NCBI GenBank assembly: GCA_046483065.1
Contig: JAWODW010000072.1
Location: 1 to 64,000 of the forward strand
DNA from: JAWVYT01 sp046483065
GTDB lineage: Bacteria > Gemmatimonadota > Gemmatimonadetes > Longimicrobiales > RSA9
Reading direction: 5' to 3'
Length of the DNA stretch: 64,000 bases
Shown here piece after piece: positions 1 to 8,604 of this stretch. The position numbers were made by a program, and so were the translations under genes. Numbering within the stretch: the stretch's first letter is position 1; every line of letters begins with the position of its first letter. The notes beneath the pieces were generated by a model that saw only the letters and a list, made by a program, of their open reading frames with translations, made no database searches and was not told the origin of the DNA.

Positions 1-80
1 TGTTAGTATTATAGAAAAGGGGAAAGAATTCTGAAATAAAATATCATATACGAGGATTATTTCCATTTCTATTTATAATA

Positions 81-126
81 GGGAGGAGAGTTTTCTTATA
101 GATTATCAGGAAACCCTCCTCTTTTT
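81..126 (+). terminator. Hairpin followed by a T-run in the AT-rich segment
   Basis: GGGAGGAG (81-88) can pair with CTCCTCTT (116-123), and the inner GTTTTC (90-95) pairs with GGAAAC (109-114). The right arm runs into a T-tract ending at 126. This is the layout of an intrinsic terminator reading rightward. No upstream gene is visible, so its owner is unknown. Confidence 0.5.
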
Positions 127-226
127 ATATATTTTATAAATAAAGATATAAATAAAGAAAGGATCTTTGTTTAATATTTATTTAATAGAAAATATTTTAT
201 AATAGGAATAATAGGAAAACTTAGAT

Positions 227-343
227 TTATAGTATTTTTTTATTTAATCCAGGTTCTTGCATTAATTCAACGATAATACCATCAGGATCTCTAAAATAAA
301 CCCATTTAAATCCTTTATAGTAACCATTTTGTATAACTAATGG
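227..343 (-). CDS. VOC/glyoxalase-family protein, C-terminal fragment
   Basis: Reading leftward from 343 to a TAA stop at 227-229 gives a 38-residue C-terminus containing FRDPDGIIVELMQ. This is the characteristic end of vicinal-oxygen-chelate proteins (glyoxalase I, bleomycin-resistance and related dioxygenase folds), in which the Glu of the VEL strand usually ligands the metal. The N-terminal part is missing because the sequence changes to unrelated GC-rich DNA at about 344. Codons are AT-ending, unlike any other gene here. Family membership is fairly clear; the substrate cannot be told. Confidence 0.7.
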   Translation of the reverse strand, partial: PLVIQNGYYKGFKWVYFRDPDGIIVELMQEPGLNKKIL

Positions 344-344
344 A

Positions 345-380
345 GCATGGCAGGGCGGGATGTTCTCCGCCCTGCCATGC
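345..380. repeat. Perfect 14-bp fold-back palindrome at the chimera junction
   Basis: GCATGGCAGGGCGG (345-358) is the exact reverse complement of 367-380, with an 8-base loop. The right arm belongs to the outer-membrane protein gene (it encodes A-W-Q-G). The left arm is an inverted copy of it lying directly against the AT-rich DNA. This pattern is typical of template-switching artefacts during strand-displacement amplification or library preparation. Confidence 0.75.
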
Positions 381-1181
381 GGCGCCCACGTCCAACCCGT
401 AGCCGGAGCCGTTGTTCAGCACGTCGCCCACGCTCTGGTCCTCGGCGCTGTCATCGGGGAGCGGCGTGTGGACCATGGGGAACTGGACGTCCACGGCGAT
501 GGGGCTACTGGTGAGGGAGCTGCCGTTCTCCTGGCCCAGCATCATGAAGTTGCCGAGGGTGTATTTGAGGGTGGCGCCCACGGCGAAATGCTGGTCGGGG
601 AGCGGGCCGAGGGTAAGCGACACGGGCAGCGCCAGGCTCGCGGCGAAGGTGGTGGTCCCGGCCACGTCGAAGCTCGACCCGGCGAGGGTGTATTCGCCGG
701 GGTCGCCGGTGAGGCCGGCGTTGCCGAAGAAGAAGACCTCGGCCACGTCGGGGGCCATGTTGACCTGGCCGCGCACGCTGCTGGAGGCCGAGAACCCGAC
801 CCGGCCGATGCTCATGGCCAGGTACGTGACATCGGCGCCTACGCTGCCCTTCTCCCCGCCATCCTCGGTGATGGCGTTCAGCCATTCCAGGCGCGCCGAC
901 CGGGGGATCAGCTCGCCGTCGTACTCGGCCAGGTCCGCCGGCGTGATGGGGCTGAGGCCCACCGTGGCGTTGAACGGGAGGAAGGCGAACGACGCGCCGG
1001 GGTTGTCGGGCATCCCCAGCCCCGCCGGGTTCCATGCCGTGGCGCCGAGCCCGCGGGCCAGCGCCGTGTAGTTGCCGCCCATGCCCACGGCCTGTGCGAG
1101 AGGGTTTGCCACCTGGGCCATGGCGGCGCCGGGGACGAGGAGACCGAGGACCGCCGCTGCGGTCCGGAGTGTGGTACGCAT
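359..1181 (-). CDS. Outer-membrane beta-barrel-like protein, C-terminally truncated
   Basis: Starts at ATG 1179-1181 with a signal peptide (MRTTLRTAAAVLGLLVPGAAMAQ), so the product is exported. The mature start has a Gly-rich stretch followed by ATAWNPAGLG, the hallmark of FadL/PorV-like barrel proteins in which NPAG follows the first strand. Alternating hydrophobic strands follow. About 270 native residues remain; the last native residues are around GAAWQGG, after which the reading frame runs into the junction palindrome and foreign DNA. It overlaps the stop of the upstream gene by one base (TAATG), implying translational coupling with that lipoprotein. Specific function unknown. Confidence 0.65.
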
Positions 1182-2242
1182 TACAGATCCTCCAAGGGGC
1201 CGATGAGGACGACCAGCTCGAACTCGTTCTCGAGCACGAGTCGCTGCGTGGGTGTGACGGTTACGGTCCCGTCGCTGGCGGACACGCCGCCCGATGCGAC
1301 CACGTCTACCGCGTCCGATCCCAGGATCGCCCGGAGCTCGCTGCCGCTGAACTCGAGCCGCTGTGCGTAGCTGCCCTGGTTGATCGGTAGGGTCCGCTGG
1401 ATGGCCGGCGTCAGGCCCTGGAAGGCCAGATCCAGCGTGCCGGTCACCGTGAACGGGTTCGTCACGTCGAACCGGATCGCGCCGCTCTGGATCCGGTCCA
1501 CAAGCGTCGAGTCCACACCGCCGAAGTCCATGGTGGTGGTGACCGGGTCGATCGTGATCGCCGACGCGGTCACCGTGGCCTCCGCGATCTGGATCGTGGA
1601 GGGGGCCAGCGTCACGCCCAGCGTGTCCGACGAGTCGATGGTGGTAGTGTCGCCCTCCGGGCTGTAGATGGCGATCTCGATGTCCAGGTTGTTCGTCACC
1701 TCCACCGGGAGCACGCTCAGCGTCGGCGAGAGCGTGGTGCCGGGGGCGAAGGCCTGGTCATCGCCGCTGATGCTGTCGTAGGCCACCAGCGCGCCGTTGC
1801 TCGTCACCCGGATCAAGATCTCGCCCCGGGGGTTGGCCGGATCCATGCTCGGCCGCAGCGGGTCGAACGACAGGTTGTGGCCCATGGTGACGTCGAAGGA
1901 GCCACCGGCCAGCGTGGCCGAGACCAGGTCGCCCGGCAGCGCGCTGCTGATGGTCAGCGTGTCATGGAACTCGGGCTTCGGGACCGTGAACCCATCGGCG
2001 GTGGTGCACGCGGTGCCGCACATCTCCGCCAGTGAGAAGGAGATGGATGTGCCCGGGGCATCAGTCTCGAAGGCCGTGCTGTCATGGCTGAGCCGCACGC
2101 CCGCAGGCAGCAGCTCCGCCACGCTCACGGTGATGCTCTCACCGGCCACGACCCAGGTCTGGTCCCATTTCGGCGGTTCAGTGGGGAACTCGCACGCGGC
2201 GAGCGCCACCAACGCCAGGATGACTGCGCTGTTTCGTATCAT
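1181..2242 (-). CDS. Secreted lipoprotein of unknown function, partner of the barrel protein
   Basis: I place the start at the internal ATG at 2242 because it yields a lipoprotein signal (MIRNSAVILALVALAAC) with Cys at the lipobox; longer upstream readings lack any signal. The ~353-residue product is rich in Thr, Ser, Asp and Val with a beta-sandwich look, no Cys-rich motif and no catalytic motif that I recognise. Its stop overlaps the ATG of the barrel protein gene, so the two are likely co-translated and may form a surface complex. A promoter-like sequence lies 50-80 bases upstream (2295-2323). Function cannot be assigned. Confidence 0.65.
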   Translation of the reverse strand: MIRNSAVILALVALAACEFPTEPPKWDQTWVVAGESITVSVAELLPAGVRLSHDSTAFETDAPGTSISFSLAEMCGTACTTADGFTVPKPEFHDTLTISSALPGDLVSATLAGGSFDVTMGHNLSFDPLRPSMDPANPRGEILIRVTSNGALVAYDSISGDDQAFAPGTTLSPTLSVLPVEVTNNLDIEIAIYSPEGDTTTIDSSDTLGVTLAPSTIQIAEATVTASAITIDPVTTTMDFGGVDSTLVDRIQSGAIRFDVTNPFTVTGTLDLAFQGLTPAIQRTLPINQGSYAQRLEFSGSELRAILGSDAVDVVASGGVSASDGTVTVTPTQRLVLENEFELVVLIGPLEDL

Positions 2243-2294
2243 AAAGGGCGTATCTCCGAAGTTCGGGTGCCGGACCGCAGCTCGGTAAAAGAGT

Positions 2295-2323
2295 ATCTTA
2301 ACCGTGGCATGATCCGCGGGCAA
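2295..2323 (-). promoter_or_regulatory. Candidate sigma70-type promoter
   Basis: On the minus strand, TTGCCC (2318-2323) and TAAGAT (2295-2300) are separated by 17 bases, each matching the -35/-10 consensus at four of six positions. It would start transcription near 2288, just upstream of the lipoprotein/barrel gene pair. Based on consensus only. Confidence 0.35.
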
Positions 2324-2425
2324 AGACCGGTCATCACGGCGGGTCCCGCGGCCCCACGAGGACCGGCGCCATTGCGCCTCGGCGCACCATGCCCACCGCT
2401 TCCTTCCTTGGTTCGAGTACCGATG

Positions 2426-3016
2426 CTACCCCCCGATCACGCCCCAGGCCTGGGGCTCGCCACCGACCTCGCCGGCGATCCAGACCCGGACGCCCGCCCG
2501 GGCCCGGAGCGAGGTCGGGGCCGGGGCGTAGCGCAGCCGGTCGCCGTCGGGGGTGACCAGTACCGCCGCGTTCCCATCGATTTCCAGCGTGCCATCGGCC
2601 GCGGGGAGCCCCTCGGCCGCCCGGACGCGGAACTCGGCGACGGTCATGGTGGAGCCGTCGAGGTGCCCCCGGACCCGCACCACCAGGCCGTTCACCCGGC
2701 GCAGCTCGTCGGCCGCGGGGCCCTGAAGATCGATCCGGCCGTCTTCGGTGCGCAGGATCAGCTGCGTGATCGGGTCGGCACCCACCACACGCACGGTGCC
2801 GCGCAGGGTGTCACCGGCGGCGGGCTCGGTGGCCGCGCCGGGCGCCCCGGTTTCCGGCGCCCCTCTCTCCGGCGCCCCGCTCTCCGGCGCCCCTCTCTCC
2901 GGCGCTCCGGAGGCGCACGCGGCCAGGCCGGCCAGTCCGCCCAGGAGCGCCAGGGTGGTGAGAAGGCCGATGGTGGCCACCGGTGCCGGACGGGGTCCTG
3001 CGTCGCGTGTGCTCAT
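2426..3016 (-). CDS. Lipoprotein with GAPE repeats and an OB-like C-terminal part
   Basis: 196 residues. A short N-terminal leader is followed by a hydrophobic segment ending LAGLAAC, a lipobox. Residues ~36-60 are a low-complexity linker made of GAPE(R/S/T) repeats, encoded by near-identical 15-base units at about 2840-2910. The remainder (~65-196) alternates beta strands and resembles small OB-fold-type domains, with no catalytic motif. Its ATG overlaps the stop of the metalloprotease gene (ATGA, 3013-3016), so it is translationally coupled to that secreted protein. Probably anchored in the membrane; function unknown. Confidence 0.6.
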   Translation of the reverse strand: MSTRDAGPRPAPVATIGLLTTLALLGGLAGLAACASGAPERGAPESGAPERGAPETGAPGAATEPAAGDTLRGTVRVVGADPITQLILRTEDGRIDLQGPAADELRRVNGLVVRVRGHLDGSTMTVAEFRVRAAEGLPAADGTLEIDGNAAVLVTPDGDRLRYAPAPTSLRARAGVRVWIAGEVGGEPQAWGVIGG

Positions 3017-5793
3017 TGGATCCTCACGATGGAGAGCCCCAGGCTGGCGGGAGCGGTGCCACCGGACCCGCTGAGCAGCTCCAGCAGCTGTGCGCCGGTC
3101 ATCCCGTCGAGCTCGAAGAGGGTGGCGGCCCCGCCGTGGATGGTCGGGACGTCGACCTGGAAGCTGCCGGACACCGCCCGGGTGGCCAGGGGCCAGGGGG
3201 TCGGGAATACGTCCGCCAGGCCGTTGCCGTTGCTTGCGTAGGCGTCGTGGAGTCCCTGGAAGATGTCCCGGGTGTCCCAGCCGGGCAGGGTCAGCGCGTT
3301 CCGCACGGGGGTCACGCCGGAGGGGTGGTCATCGATGGCGAAGGCCAGGGTGTAGTCGGCCAGGAGCTCGGCCACGCTCCGCCCGGCCTTGTCGGCGAGG
3401 TTGGCCGGGCCGGTGAGCTCGGGCTCCCGGACCAGCGGCTTGATGAAGGCGGCCTCCCCGACCCCGGACTGGTCGATGGCCCAGCGGACCCACTGCCAGC
3501 CACTGCCGTAGAACGAGCTGTCGTCGCTGTCCACGGGGCCGAACGGGGAGAGGAGGGCCGGCGTCTTCAGGTACGCGTTGATCCCGTTGAAATGCTTGTG
3601 CATGATGATCGGCACGGCCGCACAGGAGCCGCTGACCAGGCGCTCGCAGTAGATGCTGGCGTCGTATCCCACGTTGCCGAGCTGACCGTAGCCCTGGAGC
3701 GCCCGGCCGTAGAACTCTTCGGCCAGCCGGGCGGTGGCCTCCTCGAGGCCCGTATCCTCCAGGCCCGCACCGACGTCGAACTTGTTGGCGTACGCCGTCA
3801 GGTGCTTCACCTCGTGGATGACGGTGGAGCGCATCCGCCACAGCCACTCGTCCACGGTGGTGGTGCTGCCATCATTGTCGAAGCCGCTCCCCGACGCCGT
3901 GGGGACCCGGCCGTAGAAGATCTCGCCGTGGTCGCTGGAAGCACAGTCGGTGCGCGGGTAAAAGTCGCCGCTGAACACGAAGCCGTTCACGGCCATGGAC
4001 GAGTAGTCGTTGACGGCCTCCGAGAAGAGCATGAAGAAAAGGCCGTTGTTGTCGAGGCGGTCGTCGTAGGCCAGCGGGTCGCCGAAGTAGTCCAGGAGGA
4101 TCTGGTGCATGACGGTGTCGTACTCGGTGCCCACGGAGTCCCAGTCGGCGTCCATGGTCCCGGCCAGCGGCGCCAGGGTGTCCTCCCAGATCACGCCGTA
4201 GGTGCCGGTGTAGACGGCCCGGGCGTCGACCTCGATGTAGTTCGGGCAGCTGTATTCCTCGTCGAGGTCAGGGATCCGGAACGTCCGGATGTCGCCCACC
4301 TGCTGCGCGGCGGTTCGCGCCAGGGCGGGTGTGGACTCCGGCGGGCCGAGCTCCTCGACCAGGCGACGGTTCCGCTCCAGCATCCGGAGATGGCCTTCGA
4401 GCTCCGGGTCGGGCTCCGTGGTCGACCGCTCGGTCGGGACCCGGATCCGGGAGAGGATGGCCCCGTCCGCCAGCGCGGCGCCGCCGTCGGTGCCCTGGAG
4501 GCGGAATGCCGTGGCCGAACGGTGGATCGTGGACGTGTTGAACACGCTCATGACGTACGTCCCGGGCTCCGTCAGCTCGTTGCACGCCACGTCCGTACCG
4601 AAGAGCGCCACGGACCCCCCGACCCCGAGGGTGTGTCTGGAGGCCCCGGCCACCGGGTGGCTCGCAGTGGCGTCGAGGCCGTCCACGGAGACCACGATCT
4701 CACGGTCGCCGGCTGGGGCGCACGGGAAGGTTCCGGGGGCGGGCAGCTCTGTAGTGAGGAGCGTGTCGGTAACGGTCAGGACGGAGGTCTCGACATCGCC
4801 GACGCTCACCTGCACGCGGCTCGTGTCCGACCCGAAGCTCGTGCCCCTGATCATCGCGGTATCACCGGCACCCAGCACGGAGGGCGAGATGCTCGTGATG
4901 GTGGGGCGAGACCCGCTCCTCACCTCCACGGCGGCTTCGCCATCGAAGCTGCCGGCGGAAGCCAGGATGGTGGTGGTGCCCACCGCCACGGAGGTGACGA
5001 CGCCCGAGTCCGATACGGTGGCCACGTCGGGGTCGGACGTGGTCCAGTCCATGTCGAGGGTGGTATCGATGGGGAAGCCCCGGGCGTCCACGCCGCGGGC
5101 GGAGACGGCCAGCGTTTCGGCGACGACCATCACCGCCGTGTCGGGATCCAGCTGGAGGCCCGCCAGCACCTGGTCCACCGTGACCGTGGCGGTGCCGGTA
5201 AGGGTCCCGGCGGTGGCGGTGATCTCCGCGCTGCCTTCGGCGTGGGAGACGACGCCACCGTCGGCGACGCTCGCCACGCCCGGGTCCGAGGACGACCAGT
5301 TGAGGCCCGGCACGTCGACGGCGTTGCCGTACGGGTCGGAGCCGCCGGCGGTGAGCTCGAGCGTGTCCCCGAGAGATTCCAGGACGGCCGCGGTCGGGGA
5401 GAGGTCAATCTCGGCCAGGTCGGCGGCCGCGACCTCGGCGCTGAAAGTGGTGTCGATGGCGCCGGCGGCGGCGGTGAGCGACTGGGTACCGGCCGTGGTG
5501 CCGAGGGTCCATTCCGTCGAGGTCCGCCCGCCGCCGTCCGTGGTGGTGGAGGCCGGGGAGGCCGTGCCGCCCCCGGATGCCGTCCACGTCACCGTCTCGC
5601 CTTCCACAACCCGACCTTCGCCATCACGGACGGTGAGCGAGACCGCCACCGTCTGGCCCACCGTCAGGCTGCCCGCCGGCCCGCTGCTCTCCAGCTGTGC
5701 CGGCGGTCCCACGCCGGGGCCGAAGATGTCACACCCGGTGGCGAGCAGGGCGAGGAGCGCGGTAATGGCAGTGGCGCGGATCGTCGAGCGCAT
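3013..5793 (-). CDS. Secreted lipoprotein metalloprotease with Ig-like domains
   Basis: I start at ATG 5791-5793, which gives a lipoprotein signal (hydrophobic run ending LLATGC); the longer frame upstream lacks one. The ~926-residue product begins with three bacterial Ig-like (Big) repeats (~30-300; recurring SSDPGVASV/TSDPDVATV motifs), then an IPT/TIG-like domain (~310-400). The C-terminal half carries HEVKH at ~660-664, an HExxH zinc site, with a downstream EE pair about 20 residues on (LEEATARLAEEF), the layout of M30/gluzincin-type peptidases. I infer a surface-anchored zinc protease. Its stop overlaps the ATG of the following lipoprotein gene. Protease class is probable, substrate unknown. 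Confidence 0.7.
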   Translation of the reverse strand: MRSTIRATAITALLALLATGCDIFGPGVGPPAQLESSGPAGSLTVGQTVAVSLTVRDGEGRVVEGETVTWTASGGGTASPASTTTDGGGRTSTEWTLGTTAGTQSLTAAAGAIDTTFSAEVAAADLAEIDLSPTAAVLESLGDTLELTAGGSDPYGNAVDVPGLNWSSSDPGVASVADGGVVSHAEGSAEITATAGTLTGTATVTVDQVLAGLQLDPDTAVMVVAETLAVSARGVDARGFPIDTTLDMDWTTSDPDVATVSDSGVVTSVAVGTTTILASAGSFDGEAAVEVRSGSRPTITSISPSVLGAGDTAMIRGTSFGSDTSRVQVSVGDVETSVLTVTDTLLTTELPAPGTFPCAPAGDREIVVSVDGLDATASHPVAGASRHTLGVGGSVALFGTDVACNELTEPGTYVMSVFNTSTIHRSATAFRLQGTDGGAALADGAILSRIRVPTERSTTEPDPELEGHLRMLERNRRLVEELGPPESTPALARTAAQQVGDIRTFRIPDLDEEYSCPNYIEVDARAVYTGTYGVIWEDTLAPLAGTMDADWDSVGTEYDTVMHQILLDYFGDPLAYDDRLDNNGLFFMLFSEAVNDYSSMAVNGFVFSGDFYPRTDCASSDHGEIFYGRVPTASGSGFDNDGSTTTVDEWLWRMRSTVIHEVKHLTAYANKFDVGAGLEDTGLEEATARLAEEFYGRALQGYGQLGNVGYDASIYCERLVSGSCAAVPIIMHKHFNGINAYLKTPALLSPFGPVDSDDSSFYGSGWQWVRWAIDQSGVGEAAFIKPLVREPELTGPANLADKAGRSVAELLADYTLAFAIDDHPSGVTPVRNALTLPGWDTRDIFQGLHDAYASNGNGLADVFPTPWPLATRAVSGSFQVDVPTIHGGAATLFELDGMTGAQLLELLSGSGGTAPASLGLSIVRIQ

Positions 5794-5972
5794 GGTCTCT
5801 ACTGGGTAGGGAAAGGCGGTGAGCCGGGAGCGATTCCGGGAGAAAGATACCAGCCGGGCGGGTGGGACAGGAAGGGTGCAGGCGCGGAGCGGGCCCCGTG
5901 CGCCGGGATGAAGGGCCGTCCGAGGTGGGCTCGCCGCGGGCAGCTTCCCCGGCGAGCCCACGGACGGACCCG

Positions 5973-8576
5973 CTAGAAGGTCCCGCCCAGGAACACCGCG
6001 TTGGCGAAGATCGGGAGCAGCCCCCGCCACATGGCGCGGAAGTTGGGGTCGGCGGTGAATCCGATGACCCGGCCGCTGCCCACGCGCTCCGTCCACAGGT
6101 ACGGTGTGCCGGCCACCCGCTCGGGGACCTCGGGCCAGAGGTAGCCCGCCAGCTCCAGCCGGTCCTCCCCGGCGTAACGGATCACCGCCTCGCCGGGCTC
6201 CGTGTCCGCCGGCGCCTCGAAGACGCGGCTGCCGGAGAGCATGACGGGGATCTCCAGGTCACGTACGCCGGCCACCAGCGGGGAGAGGGTGTCGATCGCG
6301 GCCCGGACCACGGCGCCCGGCACCGAGTACGACAGCTCTACGCCATCCGTGGCCTCGGGCTCCTCCTTCTCCCGGAGCCTGGCCAGGCCGTCGTCGGAGG
6401 CGAGCCACGCGGTGGACGCGTCGAGGGTGATGAGCGTGCCGCCGCCGCGCACCCAGCGGGCGAGGGCCGCCGCGCCGCCGTTCCCGAGTGCGCCGCCAAG
6501 CCCGTACGCCGACGGGAGGACCACCATGTTGAACTCGTCCAGCACCCGCATGAGGCGGTCGAGCTCGATGCGGGTCACCGGGAAGCCGAGGCGGGTGTCG
6601 AAGGTGTGCCACGCGGCCCCGTACGAGCCGGTGCTGATCCGGTTGCCCGCGGCCAGCGCCACCCGGGGCCGGGGGATGGCCCGGACGCTGTTGCTGCCCA
6701 GGTCGGTGCCGCTGTCCACCAGCGCGTTCTCGATGGCCACCACGGGCGTGCCCGTCCCGGCCGCCAGCTCCCGTACCTGCTCGTGGAGCGACGCGGCGTC
6801 ATAGTCCTCCATGTTCCGGTTCACCAGCACCACGAAGGCGCCGTGGGGGAACGCGTGGCCTTCCACGGTGAAGGGCCGGGCGGCGTGTCGGACGCGAACG
6901 CCGTCATGGAGCAGGGCGCCGAGCATGCGCAGCGCCGACTCGCTGCCGGGCGCAAAGGCGTAGGCGTAGCCGGCCTGACGGGGCAGCTCGGGGGCGTCCG
7001 CCCGGATGGCTGCCACGGGCTCGGCGGCGTCCAGGGCGTCGCCGGACCATGCGGCCTCTACGCGGTAGAGGAACGGGAGCGCCCAGCCGGTCATGTCGTA
7101 GAACCGGTCCCGGAGCCCCGCCTGCCGGCGCTCGAGCTCCTCCTGGACGAAGTCGGGGTCGAGGGCGGGCTCGGGCTCGAGGAGCGTACGGGCCAGGACG
7201 CCCTGTGGCTGGGCCAGGTCCACGGCGTAGGATCCCGCCGGGAACGTGACCCGCCGGGCGTCGTCTTCTCCGAACACGGTGCCCTGGACCCGGGCATCGG
7301 AGGTGAGGCGGCTCACCTCGATGCCGTGGCGGAGGAGCACGGTGACCATGGAATCGGCCCGGCCCTGGTCGTCGCGGTGGAAGAGGATCGTCCGCATGCC
7401 GCCGTCCCGCCCGCCGGCCACGGCATCCTGCCGGAAGGTCAGGTAGTCAGCCACCCGGTCGGCCCGGTTCGTGGCGGCGGTGCGGAGCGTGGCTCGACTC
7501 GCCGTGTAGTGGTGGCTCGCCGCCTCGTGGAGGGAGAGCAGGGTGCCGTCATCGCGCTCGACGAGGCCGCCCGCGCTGGAGGCCTGCTCGTAGGTCATCC
7601 CGATGGCGCCGGTGTGGATCGGCCACGATGGCCCGTAGCCGGGATAGAACTCGTCGAAGCTCTCCCGGGTGTAGAACCCCCAGCCGTTCTCGGCAAACGC
7701 CCGGGCGTTGCCCTCCGCGAAGAGCTGCCAGCCCTCGTGGACCAGCGGGTGGACGGCCTGATGGATGGGCTTCATCGGCGGCGGGAAGAAGTAGGTGGAG
7801 CTCGACCCCATCTCGTGGAGGTCCGCCGCCACGTGGGGGTACCAGCCGCGGAGCACCTCCATGCGGCCCCGGGTCTCGGGCTGGGAGTGGACGATCCAGT
7901 CGCGGTTCAGGTCGAAGAGGTAGTGGTTGCTCCGGGCGCCGTGCCAGTCGTGGCCGTGGACCACCGCGCTTCGGAACGGGTCGGGCCCGTGGGCGCCCAG
8001 GTCCCACGCCACCTGGTTCACGTGCCGGTCGTGGCCGTCGGGGTTCTGCACCGGGTCGATGAGGGTGACCACGTTCTCCAGGATCTCCAGCGTCTCGGCG
8101 TCCTGCCCCGCGGCGAGCTGGTAGAGAGTGGCCAGGGCGGCCTCCGCGCCACTGGCTTCGTTGCCGTGGACGGTGTAGGCCAGGAAAGCCACCGTGGGCG
8201 TGCGCTCCACCAGCGCGTCGAGCTCACCCTGTGACGCGCCCCGGGGGTCCGCCAGACGGCGGATGTCCTCCTGGACCGCGTCGATCCGGGCCTGGTTCGA
8301 CTCCGACGTGGCGATGGCCAGGAGCACCGGCCGGCCCTCGTGGGTCAGGGCCACCGTGTCCATGGTGATCCGGGGGCTCGCCTCCGCCAGCGCCGAGATG
8401 TAGCGGACGATGAGGTGGTGCGGCGTGAACCGGTCGCCGAGCTCGTAGCCGAGGACCGACGCCGGCGTGGGGATGGACGGGTCGTAGGCCCCGTGGTCGG
8501 CGAGGGCGTGCTGGGCGCGGACCGCCGTGGGGCCGAGCAGGAGGGCGGCGAGGACGAGGTGCAGTGCGTACTTCAT
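5973..8576 (-). CDS. Secreted M14-family zinc carboxypeptidase (paralogue 1)
   Basis: The start at 8576 is preferred because GGAGA lies nine bases upstream and the product then begins with a clean signal peptide ending VRAQ. Of ~867 residues, the first ~400 form an M14 peptidase domain: HGNE at 137-140 supplies the His and Glu zinc ligands, the His of DLHEMGS (~254) fits the third ligand, and the Glu of TYEQ (~330) fits the catalytic base. The second half resembles a class-I-amidotransferase-like fold with conserved blocks shared with the neighbour (VVLPSAY, WVRGGGTLIT, TPYLWTER). Twenty-eight bases separate it from the upstream paralogue, so the pair is probably one operon. Confidence 0.82.
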   Translation of the reverse strand: MKYALHLVLAALLLGPTAVRAQHALADHGAYDPSIPTPASVLGYELGDRFTPHHLIVRYISALAEASPRITMDTVALTHEGRPVLLAIATSESNQARIDAVQEDIRRLADPRGASQGELDALVERTPTVAFLAYTVHGNEASGAEAALATLYQLAAGQDAETLEILENVVTLIDPVQNPDGHDRHVNQVAWDLGAHGPDPFRSAVVHGHDWHGARSNHYLFDLNRDWIVHSQPETRGRMEVLRGWYPHVAADLHEMGSSSTYFFPPPMKPIHQAVHPLVHEGWQLFAEGNARAFAENGWGFYTRESFDEFYPGYGPSWPIHTGAIGMTYEQASSAGGLVERDDGTLLSLHEAASHHYTASRATLRTAATNRADRVADYLTFRQDAVAGGRDGGMRTILFHRDDQGRADSMVTVLLRHGIEVSRLTSDARVQGTVFGEDDARRVTFPAGSYAVDLAQPQGVLARTLLEPEPALDPDFVQEELERRQAGLRDRFYDMTGWALPFLYRVEAAWSGDALDAAEPVAAIRADAPELPRQAGYAYAFAPGSESALRMLGALLHDGVRVRHAARPFTVEGHAFPHGAFVVLVNRNMEDYDAASLHEQVRELAAGTGTPVVAIENALVDSGTDLGSNSVRAIPRPRVALAAGNRISTGSYGAAWHTFDTRLGFPVTRIELDRLMRVLDEFNMVVLPSAYGLGGALGNGGAAALARWVRGGGTLITLDASTAWLASDDGLARLREKEEPEATDGVELSYSVPGAVVRAAIDTLSPLVAGVRDLEIPVMLSGSRVFEAPADTEPGEAVIRYAGEDRLELAGYLWPEVPERVAGTPYLWTERVGSGRVIGFTADPNFRAMWRGLLPIFANAVFLGGTF

Positions 8577-8604
8577 GACGACGTGTCTCCGTGCGATGTG
8601 CATG

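Larger units (their letters stand above)
1..344. other. AT-rich segment foreign to the rest of the window
   Basis: These bases are very AT-rich, with long A/T runs and AT-ending codons in the one gene fragment seen (227-343), whereas everything from about 360 onward is strongly GC-rich. The change is abrupt and sits on a fold-back palindrome (345-380). I infer that the segment comes from another organism and was joined by assembly, library or amplification error; a genuine recent insertion cannot be excluded. Apart from the gene fragment and a terminator-like hairpin, I recognise nothing in it. Confidence 0.8.

Noticed and set aside
2400..2420. tRNA T-arm-like string GGTTCGAGTACC
   Set aside because: No matching acceptor, D- or anticodon stems around it.
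2983..5976. Long plus-strand open frame (~1000 codons) opposite the metalloprotease gene
   Set aside because: Composition is Gly/Arg/Val/His-rich without motifs, signal peptide or ribosome site; it is the GC-skewed shadow of the real minus-strand gene.
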